Positions 1 through 7,123 of a stretch of 13,029 nucleotides of DNA are shown here, piece by piece. This stretch comes from Clostridia bacterium (GTDB taxonomy: Bacteria > Bacillota > Clostridia > DSM-8532): assembly GCA_026418215.1 (NCBI GenBank), contig JAOABT010000655.1:1-13029 (forward strand), given 5' to 3'. Every line of letters begins with the position of its first letter. Position 1 is the first letter of the stretch. The position numbers and the translations under genes were made by a program. A model generated the notes under the pieces. The model was given only the letters and a program-made list of their open reading frames with translations, was not told where the DNA came from and made no database searches.

Positions 1-722
1 GCATAGCGCTCATCCTCAGGGTGGACGGCCACAGCAGTGTCGCCCAGCATGGTCTCAGGACGAGTGGTTGCAACCTCAACAAACTCGTCTGATCCTACGA
101 CGGGATACTTGATATGCCAGAAGCTGCCGTCCTTCTCCTCATATTCTACCTCAGCATCTGATATAGAAGTACCGCAGCATGGGCACCAGTTGATGATACG
201 CTCGCCACGGTAGATAAGTCCTTTCTCGTAGAGGCGAACAAACACCTCAAGTACGGCCTTCGAAAGACCTTCGTCCATGGTAAAGCGCTCACGTTCCCAG
301 TCGCAGGAGCTTCCAAGCTTCTTGAGCTGCTCTACAATTCTGCCGCCGTACTGCTCTTTCCATTCCCAGGCGCGCTTTAAAAAGCCCTCGCGGCCTATAT
401 CCTCTTTCGTGATGCCTTCCTTGGCCATCTTTTCAACAATCTTGACTTCAGTTGCGATGCTGGCATGGTCCGTTCCGGGCAGCCAGAGAGCAGAATAGCC
501 TTGCATGCGCTTCATGCGTATGAGGATGTCCTGCATGGTATTGTCCAGGGCATGTCCCATATGGAGCTGACCTGTGATATTTGGTGGCGGAATAACAATG
601 GTAAACGGCTCTTTATCGGCATCTACGACCGCATGGAAATAGTTCTTGTCCATCCAGTTACTATAGAGCTTTTCTTCGACCTGTTTGGGGTCATAAGTTT
701 TTTCGATCTCTTTTAAGCTCAT
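1..722 (-). CDS. valS: Valyl-tRNA synthetase, N-terminal 240 residues (cut by window edge)
   Basis: Class I aminoacyl-tRNA synthetase that charges tRNA-Val with valine in the cytoplasm. The reading frame stays open to the left edge, so only the N-terminal part of a protein normally near 880 residues is present. The ATP-binding HIGH motif appears as HMGH at residues 54-57 in the ValRS context [14 protein letters not shown]. Further on are [14 protein letters not shown], the NWCPCCGT cysteine cluster, DAEVEYEE, and the start of the editing domain with [17 protein letters not shown]. The KMSKS loop and anticodon-binding domain lie outside the window. The ATG start at 722-720 follows a GAAAGGG ribosome binding site. 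The gene begins 36 bp after the small membrane protein gene 759-1001, and both lie downstream of a T-box with a valine specifier, which independently supports valine specificity over isoleucine or leucine. Confidence 0.96.
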   Translation of the reverse strand, partial: MSLKEIEKTYDPKQVEEKLYSNWMDKNYFHAVVDADKEPFTIVIPPPNITGQLHMGHALDNTMQDILIRMKRMQGYSALWLPGTDHASIATEVKIVEKMAKEGITKEDIGREGFLKRAWEWKEQYGGRIVEQLKKLGSSCDWERERFTMDEGLSKAVLEVFVRLYEKGLIYRGERIINWCPCCGTSISDAEVEYEEKDGSFWHIKYPVVGSDEFVEVATTRPETMLGDTAVAVHPEDERY

Positions 723-758
723 GATTTCAACCCTTTCGTCATTTTTATTTGTTAAAGC

Positions 759-1001
759 TTATCTGAAGGCAATAAAAACAAGCAGGACGCCAGGAAGCAG
801 TGCCACCAGGCCTACCATTTTAACTCTGGCTATGGCCTTGGTCATTTTGTATTTCTCAAGTTCCTCAGGAGTAAAAACTCCGGCTTCCTTGACCTCCATT
901 TTCTGAGCCAAATTCATTTTCTTAACAATGAGCCCCGCACCATAGTTTATGATGGCGCCAATGATAACCAAAGCAACAGCAGCAATCTTTAATGGGTCCA
1001 T
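759..1001 (-). CDS. Small two-helix membrane protein of unknown function, between the T-box and valS
   Basis: An 80-residue protein that I do not recognise as a named family. It shows two hydrophobic segments, about residues 5-25 and 59-79. Between them is a charged linker, rich in Lys and Glu, with the piece AGVFTPEELEKYKM. This predicts a hairpin membrane protein. The ATG start at 1001-999 has a good ribosome binding site (GAAAGGAA) 9-12 bases upstream, so translation is likely. It is the first gene after the T-box terminator and lies 36 bp ahead of valS, so it should be transcribed with valS when uncharged tRNA-Val accumulates. No catalytic motif is visible. It could be an unrelated passenger in the operon or have a role linked to valine supply; the sequence does not decide. 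Confidence 0.8.
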   Translation of the reverse strand: MDPLKIAAVALVIIGAIINYGAGLIVKKMNLAQKMEVKEAGVFTPEELEKYKMTKAIARVKMVGLVALLPGVLLVFIAFR

Positions 1002-1033
1002 AAGATGTTCCTTTCAATCTGGATTTGACAAAC

Positions 1034-1066
1034 AAAAAAGCCTTCGTCCATCGTTTTGGACGAAAG
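1034..1066 (-). terminator. Intrinsic terminator of the T-box leader
   Basis: On the transcribed strand CTTTCGTCC and GGACGAAGG form a 9-bp stem with one G-U pair around a short loop, followed by GC and a run of six T. It lies directly 3' of the T-box sequence, the normal position for the terminator that competes with the tRNA-stabilised antiterminator. Confidence 0.9.
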
Positions 1067-1281
1067 CTTATCACTTCCGCGGTACCACCAAAATTCCCTC
1101 TTTGAGGGCTGCTTGATAAAAGAGGATAACGGTTCTCAACCGGCCAGCTTGACTTTTTTCGGCTGACATGCTCGGGAGCGACCTTCAGCTAAAGATAACC
1201 TTGGAAATGCTTTCAGCCGGCGGCATTTCCTCTCTGAAAGGATTTTAGCCTACTCCTCTCCGTCTTGGCAAAGAGTTTACA
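1034..1281 (-). promoter_or_regulatory. T-box riboswitch leader, valine (GUC specifier)
   Basis: Transcription-attenuating T-box leader controlling the small membrane gene and valS. The 5' part reads GGAGAGGAGUA, the AGUA arm of the specifier loop. Next come AGAGAG and a distal hairpin with matching GGAAATGC/GCATTTCC arms around a GCTGAAA loop. The opposite arm of the specifier loop reads GAAGGUCGCUCC. Aligning it with the known glyQS layout (GAA, purine, codon, purine, closing stem) puts the specifier codon GUC at 1182-1180. The T-box sequence UGGUGGUACCGCGG lies at about 1077-1090. Its UGGU bulge (1087-1084) can pair with an ACCA tRNA 3' end, as expected for tRNA-Val. The stem assignments are by eye. 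Confidence 0.93.
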
Positions 1282-1287
1282 CAACTG

Positions 1288-1316
1288 ATATTAAAATACC
1301 GCGCACTAATTGTCAA
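1288..1316 (-). promoter_or_regulatory. Sigma-A promoter of the T-box/valS operon
   Basis: A consensus -35 TTGACA at 1316-1311 is followed after exactly 17 bases by TAATAT at 1293-1288. Transcription would begin near 1281, placing the whole T-box in the 5' leader. Five of six bases match the consensus at -10, so the basal promoter is predicted to be strong, with control by attenuation. Confidence 0.85.
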
Positions 1317-1437
1317 GGTCATGATCTAAACGTAACTTTTGACATCAAGGATGAAAAGCCTAAAAGAGCAAGGCCGATCACAGCCTAACACTTATTAACT
1401 CTCTAAATGATTAAAAAGTTACTCTCAACCTTAATAT
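1317..1437. other. Intergenic stretch between folA and the valS promoter
   Basis: About 120 bp of AT-rich sequence without a credible gene. Downstream of folA on the minus strand there is only a weak AGGC/GCCT hairpin followed by GCTCTTTT, so no confident terminator. A perfect 9-base inverted repeat (GTAACTTTT at 1332-1340, AAAAGTTAC at 1414-1422) is separated by 73 bases, too far apart for a simple hairpin. Confidence 0.4.
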
Positions 1438-1953
1438 TTATGGTGTATTTCTGGCTATCCTCTCATAGTCAACATAACGGAATTGAGTTCCGTTCTGGCT
1501 TTCTTGCCAATCGCCTACCAAGGTTGCGTGCCACTCGGGTGATCTGTCTAGGTTAGTTAAAAATGTATCAGCTTCAAAGGTGCCGTCTATTTGAGTGATC
1601 AGCGCCTTATTGCAGTAAGGAAGCAGCAATTCATAAATTGCCGCACCGCCGCATACATAGACATCACCTTCATAGCTTGATAAAGCTTTATCCAGCTCAT
1701 CCATGTCATGAGCCATGAGGGCGCCCTCGCAGGTATAGTCATAATCCCGTGAAAGAACCACGTTCACGCGCTCAGGGAGAGGTTTTTTATCTTTAAAGGA
1801 TTCAAGCGTCTTGCGCCCCACAATGATGAGATTGCCCTTCGTGAGCTGGGCAAAGCGTTTCATGTCCTCGGGGATGCGCTTGAGAAGCTTGTTGTCCTTT
1901 CCCAGACCCCAGTTATGATCTGCGGACGCAAGGAGTATGAAGTCTTTTCTCAT
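1438..1953 (-). CDS. folA: Dihydrofolate reductase
   Basis: A 171-residue NADPH-dependent enzyme that reduces dihydrofolate to tetrahydrofolate, regenerating the folate oxidised by ThyA. Visible family motifs are NWGLGKDN near residue 14, IPEDMKRF with the catalytic acid Asp30, LIIVGRKTLESF (about 42-53), and the NADPH-binding CGGAAIYELLLP. Length fits bacterial DHFR of roughly 160-170 residues. The ATG start at 1953-1951 is preceded by ACAGGAGAA, a clear ribosome binding site. Position 25, which aligns with the well-known Trp22 of the E. coli enzyme, is Lys here. The gene lies 203 bp downstream of thyA on the same strand, the usual functional pairing. No confident terminator follows it. Confidence 0.96.
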   Translation of the reverse strand: MRKDFILLASADHNWGLGKDNKLLKRIPEDMKRFAQLTKGNLIIVGRKTLESFKDKKPLPERVNVVLSRDYDYTCEGALMAHDMDELDKALSSYEGDVYVCGGAAIYELLLPYCNKALITQIDGTFEADTFLTNLDRSPEWHATLVGDWQESQNGTQFRYVDYERIARNTP

Positions 1954-2156
1954 GTGATTCTCCTGTGATAATAATACAAACAGGCTAAAAGTAGTTGTTG
2001 AGCATTGATAAAACTATTTAGGGATAATGGTTAGGCTTTTAATTTACCCCCTACCGTTTGACGGAATCCGGATCATTCAGACCTTTAATCAACCTTCCAG
2101 GGCGTCTGCCTGAAGCGTTCGCGGTAGATTGAAACTGAATGGCTAAGATGCCTCTA
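1954..2156. other. thyA-folA spacer
   Basis: 203 bp without a gene. I found a 7-base inverted repeat (CATTCAG 2074-2080, CTGAATG 2135-2141), a bulged CTTCAGG/CCTGGAAG hairpin between its arms, and a small CCGT/ACGG hairpin at 2054-2064. None is followed by a T-run, so no terminator is called. I could not find a good -35/-10 pair for folA, so read-through from the thyA promoter is most likely. Confidence 0.35.
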
Positions 2157-2987
2157 TCACACGGCAACGGGTATGTCCTTAATCTGCGGCCACGGGTCAT
2201 AGCCCTCGAGAACGAAGTCAGAGACCTTGAAATCGTAGAAGTTCTTAACGTCCGGATTGATAATAAGTTTTGGTGCGGGTCTAGGAGTACGCTGAATCAA
2301 TTCTCGCACCAAAGGCTCATGACGGTCATAGATATGGGCGTCGGCTATGACATGGACGAGCTCCCCGGCTTCCAATCCGCTAACCTGAGCCAGCATGTGG
2401 ACAAGCGCCGCATATTGTGTGACATTCCAGTTATTAGCCACCAAGACATCCTGTGAGCGCTGATTGAGAATGGCATTGAGCTTTTTGCCCGTTACATTGA
2501 AGGTCATGCTGTAAGCGCAGGGATAGAGGTTCATGGCATGTAAATCCTGGTGGACGTACATATTGGTCATGATCCGCCTGCTGTATGGATTATGCTTTAG
2601 GTCATACAAAACGCGGTCTACCTGATCAAAATTCCCTTCTTTATAGTGATGCTTGACGCCCAGCTGGTAGCCGTAGGCCTTTCCGATGGAACCCGTTTCA
2701 TCAGCCCACGCATCCCAAATATCGCTGCTTAGTTCATTGACATTATTGGATTTCTTCTGCCAAATCCAGAGTATTTCATCAATAGCAGACTTGATGCCTG
2801 TCCGGCGAAGCGTCATGATAGGGAACTCTTCCGAAAGGTTATAGCGGTTGATTACACCAAACTTCTTTTTGGTGTAGGCCGGTGTACCGTCAGTCCATTT
2901 AGGCCTGACATCGGTGCCTTCATCAGAAAAGCCGTTGTCCAGAATATCACGGCACATATCAATAAAAATTCTGTCTGCAACGCTCAT
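2157..2987 (-). CDS. thyA: Thymidylate synthase (ThyA, long Gram-positive form)
   Basis: Makes dTMP from dUMP with methylenetetrahydrofolate as methyl donor and reductant, releasing dihydrofolate for FolA. With the chosen start the protein has 276 residues. The nucleophile is Cys157 in LYPCAYSMTF. The phosphate-binding arginines are Arg137-Arg138 (YSRR), with RSQD at 177-180, Asn188 in NNWNVTQY for the uracil ring, and HIY at 218-220. The bases around the catalytic Cys (PCAY rather than PCH) resemble the Bacillus subtilis ThyA/phage phi3T type, not the E. coli type. An upstream in-frame TTG (2999) is possible, but the ATG at 2987-2985 sits 6 bases after a GGGGG ribosome binding site that overlaps that TTG, so the ATG is preferred. 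It diverges from the agmatinase gene and precedes folA. Confidence 0.96.
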   Translation of the reverse strand: MSVADRIFIDMCRDILDNGFSDEGTDVRPKWTDGTPAYTKKKFGVINRYNLSEEFPIMTLRRTGIKSAIDEILWIWQKKSNNVNELSSDIWDAWADETGSIGKAYGYQLGVKHHYKEGNFDQVDRVLYDLKHNPYSRRIMTNMYVHQDLHAMNLYPCAYSMTFNVTGKKLNAILNQRSQDVLVANNWNVTQYAALVHMLAQVSGLEAGELVHVIADAHIYDRHEPLVRELIQRTPRPAPKLIINPDVKNFYDFKVSDFVLEGYDPWPQIKDIPVAV

Positions 2988-3037
2988 AGGTTCCCCCAAA
3001 AATACAGCGGTTCCGCTTTTACTTTTTTGTTAATCCT

Positions 3038-3066
3038 AATATAACCTAAGGCTTTGAATTAAGCAA
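3038..3066 (-). promoter_or_regulatory. Predicted promoter of thyA-folA
   Basis: On the minus strand TTGCTT (3066-3061), a 17-base spacer and TATATT (3043-3038) form a reasonable sigma-A promoter about 50 bases upstream of the thyA start. Confidence 0.6.
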
Positions 3067-3213
3067 CGGTATTTGAGCTATATTTAACCTGCCATTTGAT
3101 GAGAAGGTGTTTTCTATCGCTTCAGGTTTCACGAAGCAGACGAACCAAACCAGGAGCCCTTCGATTTAGCTTTGGGATGACCTCACGAAATTTATCCGAT
3201 AAGTCTCCGGATA
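3067..3213. other. Divergent intergenic region between thyA and the agmatinase gene
   Basis: About 150 bp between the two promoters, with no gene that I believe. Small inverted repeats are present: GCTTC/GAAGC at about 3119-3136 and ATCCG/CGGAT at about 3195-3213. AGGTTT and AAACC also pair across about 20 bases. These lie upstream of the called speB promoter, so they could be an operator or a longer leader. I matched none to a known riboswitch. Confidence 0.35.
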
Positions 3214-3242
3214 TTGCAAATCCCTTAACGAAAACATATAAT
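3214..3242 (+). promoter_or_regulatory. Predicted promoter of the agmatinase gene
   Basis: TTGCAA (3214-3219), a 17-base spacer, and a perfect TATAAT (3237-3242). The start codon is 40 bases downstream, behind AAAGGAG (3266-3272), giving a short leader. Confidence 0.8.
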
Positions 3243-3281
3243 TGCAATTGTTTTACATCAAGCACAAAGGAGATTTGAGCG

Positions 3282-4136
3282 ATGAAGCTTAATTCGGATA
3301 TCAGTATTCTTGGCTTTGAGCATCCTTATGAAGAGGCCGATTTGGTTGTTTTCGGGGCCCCCTTTGACGGCACCGTATCCTACAGGCCGGGTTCCAGGTT
3401 TGGTCCATCTGCCATACGCAATGAGTCCTTCGGCATAGAAACCTACAGCCCCTACCAAAACGCAGACCTAACAGATATAAAGGGCTGTGATGCAGGTGAT
3501 CTGCCGCTCCCGTTTGGTGATACCCGCGCCGCCCTCGATATGATTCATGACTTTACAAAGGATATTCTGAGCGACGGCAAGAAGCCTTTGATGCTAGGCG
3601 GAGAGCACCTTGTGACCCTTCCCGCAGTAGAGGCCGTCCTTTCAAAATACCCTGACCTGTGTATCATTCACTTGGACGCTCATACCGATCTCCGGGAGGA
3701 TTATCTGGGTATTAAGCTGTCCCATGCGACGGTCATACGACGGGTTTGGGAAAAGCTGGGCGACAAGCGCATCTGGCAGTTCGGCATTCGTTCAGGCGAA
3801 AAATATGAATTTGAATGGGCAAGGGACCATACCTTCCTCACGCCCTTCAGTCTGGACGGTATACAGAAAGCCTTGGAGGTTATCAACAAAAGGCCTGTTT
3901 ATTTGACCATCGATCTGGATGTCCTCGATCCTTCCGTTTTCCCGGGCACGGGCACACCCGAGCACGGCGGCGTGACCTTTAAGGAATTCATGACCTTTAT
4001 GATGCAGCTCCAAGGCCAGAACATCGTTGGAGCAGACCTAGTGGAGCTGGCTCCCCATTATGATATGAGCGGCATATCCACTGCTGCAGCATGTAAAATT
4101 CTGCGTGAGGTGGCCCTGGTGGTGGCTAAGCCCTGA
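3282..4136 (+). CDS. speB: Agmatinase-family ureohydrolase
   Basis: A 284-residue dinuclear metal hydrolase of the arginase/agmatinase family. Agmatinase splits agmatine into putrescine and urea. All metal ligands are visible: His109 in GGEH, Asp132/His134/Asp136 in HLDAHTD, and Asp211/Asp213 in TIDLDVLDP. The family signature VFPGTGTPE follows at 220-227 and SHAT at 147-150. The early YRPGSRFGPSAIR stretch is typical of the agmatinase branch. The ATG has AAAGGAG 9 bases upstream. It is the only plus-strand gene and stands alone: no arginine decarboxylase or spermidine synthase lies nearby, so the agmatine assignment rests on family resemblance. Related ureohydrolases acting on other guanidino compounds remain possible. 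Confidence 0.88.
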   Translation: MKLNSDISILGFEHPYEEADLVVFGAPFDGTVSYRPGSRFGPSAIRNESFGIETYSPYQNADLTDIKGCDAGDLPLPFGDTRAALDMIHDFTKDILSDGKKPLMLGGEHLVTLPAVEAVLSKYPDLCIIHLDAHTDLREDYLGIKLSHATVIRRVWEKLGDKRIWQFGIRSGEKYEFEWARDHTFLTPFSLDGIQKALEVINKRPVYLTIDLDVLDPSVFPGTGTPEHGGVTFKEFMTFMMQLQGQNIVGADLVELAPHYDMSGISTAAACKILREVALVVAKP

Positions 4137-4137
4137 T

Positions 4138-4182
4138 GGTTAACTTCCTCGCAGAATACTAAAGCAAAAATAGAAGTAAACC
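4138..4182. repeat. Imperfect inverted repeat between convergent speB and comEC
   Basis: GGTTAACTTC (4138-4147) and GAAGTAAACC (4173-4182) pair at nine of ten positions across a 25-base loop. It begins two bases after the speB stop codon. It lies where a bidirectional terminator would be expected, but neither side has a T-run, so I list it as a repeat and not as a terminator. Confidence 0.5.
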
Positions 4183-4222
4183 AATTGTGAAATAAGCTGA
4201 TCAAAAGGCAACGCAAAATTGA

Positions 4223-6577
4223 CTAGTTTGCCACCACAGTTTTAACAAGCATTTCACTGCTGCTTGCATCGGTTTCGACCAAAATGCCACCATACTCAAG
4301 TGTTTCAAAAACCTCAACACCCTGCCCGGCCAAGCGCTCAACGACCCCCGGGTCAGGGTGTCCGTATTTATTTCTTCCAACAGAAATGACTGCCATCTGG
4401 GGCTGCGCTGTCTGCAGAAAAGCTTCAGAGGTCGAATACCTGGAGCCGTGATGGGCTATTTTGACCAGACTGTAGGCTTGAAGGCTGTCAAGCAGCTTCT
4501 GCTCAGTGTTTTGCCTGATATCCCCCGTAAGCAGTCCATGAAAGTTGCCGTAATCCAGCTTTGCCACGATAGAAAGCTCATTGGCGCTGATATCTGGGTT
4601 AGTGGGCATCCTAGTCTTATCTTTGAATGGATAAAGCGTTTTGAGTTCAAGCTGGTTTTCCTGGTAGAGCACATCGCCCTCATAAGTCCTTCTAACCGTT
4701 ATTCCCTTCTTTTTTGCAAGCTCAATAAGGGTGCTTATTTCCTTATCGGGAGCGTCGGCAACGACGAGGCACTTTACGGGGATTTGTTCCATAACACTTG
4801 TCAGTCCTGCAATGTGGTCAGCATGCCCGTGAGAGGCCACCATCAGATCGATGCTGGTCATATTCAGATCAAATAGCACAGGAACTACAATACGTTCACC
4901 GGCATAGGAGCCCTCCTTATCATTGATGCTTCCTCCGCCATCGATAATGATATTCTTCCCCCCAGGTGTTTTAACCAAAATGCAGTCCCCCTGCCCGACG
5001 TCGGTAAAATAGATCTTGAGCTTATGGGAAGGAAGAGCGGAAAAGACAAGCAGCAAACCGCACAACACAAGCAAAGCAGCCAAGACAGGCCTTTTATAGG
5101 CTCGATCCAGCCGCGGGTGTCTATACCTTAAATAAAGCACGACTGCATAATAAGCTAGGATAAGTATAAACGCAGGTGTTGCAAAATGGAGCTCAGCCCA
5201 AGGAATCGATGCAATTCCGGAGGTGACCCACAGCATTGCATCCGTCAGAAAACGTGAGAGAAGCCCCAAAAGTCTTCCGATAGGTAGAACAAGATTGCCA
5301 AATAAAGCAACGAGCGCCCCAAGCAATGTGAGAACCCCTGTGATAGGCACAACCAGAAGGTTCGCCAAAACTGACACAACAGATAAGGTGTTAAAGGAGT
5401 AGGCAATAACGGGAACAACCCCGATTTGAGCGGCGAGAGTCCCTGCAAGGGTATCCCTGATCCTTTTAGGAATTTTGATGGGAAGCCTGGTAAAAATAGG
5501 CTTATTTAACATAACCAAGGAGAGCGTTGCAAGAAAGGAAAGGATAAAACCAAGATCAAACAGCATATAGGTATTAAGAGATAGAAGCAGTATGGCAGTG
5601 GCAGCCAGGGAACAATAGACATCGGTCTTCCGCCAGAATATCATGCCAATGAGCGTTACACCGGCCATAATAGCCGCTCTCACAACAGAGGCCTCCATAC
5701 CTGTAGCGAATACAAAGAAAAGCATCATAGGGAGAGAAATAGCTGATGACCACTGCCTGTTAAAGCCTATTCTTTTAAAAAACCAGAGCAAGGGCACGAG
5801 GAGAAAGGCAATATTGGCTCCTGAAACTGCAAGTATATGACTTAAGCCTGCGCGTCTGAAGCTCTCCTCCATGTCCTGAGGCATTTGATCAGTATAGCCG
5901 ATGAGCATACCCGCCACAACGGAAGCCTCTTTTGACGGTAAACAACGATATAGAGCTTCCAATATCTTGTTTCTAATCCCGTAACCCGTCTTTTTAAGCC
6001 AACTTGTTCGCTCGCCTTGGAAAATTGTCACCTCACGAAGGGGTATGGCTAAAGTGCCCGAAATCCCTTTTGAGGCCAGGTATTTCTGATTGTTAAAGCC
6101 CCCGACGTTTCGCTTTCCTTCCGGTATGCGAATTTCTCCATTTAAACCTATATAAGAGCCATAATGAAGCTCTGAAGCCGCTTCTTCACTATACAAAGTG
6201 ACAGAAAGAGACTCTTTGTGGTTAAGTACTTCCTGATCAACCGAATAAACGCTTAGGCAAAGCTTTATTTTGCCATCCTTAAGCTGGGGCTCGTCGGAAA
6301 TCCAGCCCGTGACGGTTACGTTCTTCCCCTCCCAGCCACTAAACGCGTTTTGATAATTCACCTTGTTCAGGCTGTGAAGTGTAAAACCCAACAAAAGAAA
6401 AGGAACGACCAGCCAAAGAAACTTTGAATTGGAGGTTCGTGATTTACCAAGAAGAATTGAAAGGGCAATGCATGATATAAAAATGCATATCAATCCCCAT
6501 AAAAGGGAATTAATGACATCCGATAGTATAATACCCCATATCATGGCTGTGGCGCATACCGCCAATGGTCTTTTCAT
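4223..6577 (-). CDS. comEC: ComEC/Rec2 DNA-uptake channel protein
   Basis: Inner-membrane channel that carries single-stranded DNA into the cytoplasm during natural transformation. At 784 residues it has the full ComEC layout. Hydrophobic helices lie at about 5-70. A soluble, OB-like segment (about 80-185) follows, containing VTVTGWISDEP. The membrane competence domain (about 215-515) includes HILAVSGANIAFL at 247-259. The C-terminal metallo-beta-lactamase-like domain (about 520-770) holds TDVGQGDCILV, HGHADH at 583-588, LTGD at 683-686 and AHHGS at 708-712. The metal-ligand motif is intact. The ATG at 6577-6575 follows GAGGTGC, and the gene starts 12 bp after the GNAT gene. No frameshift is seen, so it should be functional; whether the cell is naturally competent cannot be told from this gene alone. 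Confidence 0.96.
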   Translation of the reverse strand: MKRPLAVCATAMIWGIILSDVINSLLWGLICIFISCIALSILLGKSRTSNSKFLWLVVPFLLLGFTLHSLNKVNYQNAFSGWEGKNVTVTGWISDEPQLKDGKIKLCLSVYSVDQEVLNHKESLSVTLYSEEAASELHYGSYIGLNGEIRIPEGKRNVGGFNNQKYLASKGISGTLAIPLREVTIFQGERTSWLKKTGYGIRNKILEALYRCLPSKEASVVAGMLIGYTDQMPQDMEESFRRAGLSHILAVSGANIAFLLVPLLWFFKRIGFNRQWSSAISLPMMLFFVFATGMEASVVRAAIMAGVTLIGMIFWRKTDVYCSLAATAILLLSLNTYMLFDLGFILSFLATLSLVMLNKPIFTRLPIKIPKRIRDTLAGTLAAQIGVVPVIAYSFNTLSVVSVLANLLVVPITGVLTLLGALVALFGNLVLPIGRLLGLLSRFLTDAMLWVTSGIASIPWAELHFATPAFILILAYYAVVLYLRYRHPRLDRAYKRPVLAALLVLCGLLLVFSALPSHKLKIYFTDVGQGDCILVKTPGGKNIIIDGGGSINDKEGSYAGERIVVPVLFDLNMTSIDLMVASHGHADHIAGLTSVMEQIPVKCLVVADAPDKEISTLIELAKKKGITVRRTYEGDVLYQENQLELKTLYPFKDKTRMPTNPDISANELSIVAKLDYGNFHGLLTGDIRQNTEQKLLDSLQAYSLVKIAHHGSRYSTSEAFLQTAQPQMAVISVGRNKYGHPDPGVVERLAGQGVEVFETLEYGGILVETDASSSEMLVKTVVAN

Positions 6578-6589
6578 AGCACCTCGGAA

Positions 6590-7099
6590 TTATTTCATGA
6601 CTCTTTTCATGATGGCAACATGTGCTGTACCATTTTGGCTCAAGGATTCCTCCATCCCCTGGGAACGGGTGAAGCCCATCCTTTCCCAAAACATGAGGCC
6701 TTTGATGTTCCTCTCCGAGACGGCTACGATGCAGGTTAAAGGTCCATACTTCTGACGTGCAAATTGAAGAAGCTGTTTAATAGCCTGTGAGCCCAGGCCT
6801 TTCCTCTGGAATACCGGGTCGATGATGATAATGTATATCCATAAGACAGTTTTGGTTTCGACGGTCTTGACCTCACCGTAGACGAAGCCTACAGCGTCGT
6901 TTCCTTGTCCGATGTCAATCATGGAGATCAAATCCTGGGGCGAAGACGACTTAAGCAATCTCTGCCTGATCTCTGAGAAATCCTTGAAACCGGTGGCGTA
7001 ACCGAAGTGATCAGTCATACGATACCATTTTTCAAGTGTTGCAAAATCCTTGACGTCCAACCCCCTGAAGCCTAGATCATAACCGTTGTAGAGCCCCAT
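6590..7099 (-). CDS. GNAT-family N-acetyltransferase
   Basis: A 169-residue acyltransferase of the GNAT fold. The acetyl-CoA pyrophosphate loop is QRKGLG at 98-103, after the beta strand ending IIIIDPVF. The C-terminal half has NIKGLMFWERMGF at 131-143, the usual helix and strand of the fold. The acceptor substrate (small molecule, protein or antibiotic) cannot be told from sequence; no subfamily such as RimI is clear. The ATG at 7099-7097 has GGGG about 8 bases upstream. The gene lies 24 bp after the solute-binding lipoprotein gene and 12 bp before comEC, so it is probably an internal member of one transcript. Confidence 0.9.
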   Translation of the reverse strand: MGLYNGYDLGFRGLDVKDFATLEKWYRMTDHFGYATGFKDFSEIRQRLLKSSSPQDLISMIDIGQGNDAVGFVYGEVKTVETKTVLWIYIIIIDPVFQRKGLGSQAIKQLLQFARQKYGPLTCIVAVSERNIKGLMFWERMGFTRSQGMEESLSQNGTAHVAIMKRVMK

Positions 7100-7123
7100 A
7101 GAACAACCCCATCTTAAATGAAT

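Noticed and set aside
1954..2156. Tetrahydrofolate riboswitch between thyA and folA
   Set aside because: Small hairpins are present but I could not match the conserved THF riboswitch core.
2988..2999. Upstream TTG start for thyA
   Set aside because: The TTG overlaps the G-rich ribosome binding site that serves the ATG at 2987; using it would leave the gene without a good binding site.
3096..3213. Guanidine riboswitch (ykkC types) upstream of the ureohydrolase
   Set aside because: ACGA tetranucleotides occur, but not in paired hairpin loops as the guanidine-II class needs, and the guanidine-I and -III cores are not seen.
4358..4876. 172-residue plus-strand frame opposite the 3' end of comEC
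   Set aside because: Antisense to the conserved metallo-beta-lactamase domain of comEC, whose motifs are unambiguous.
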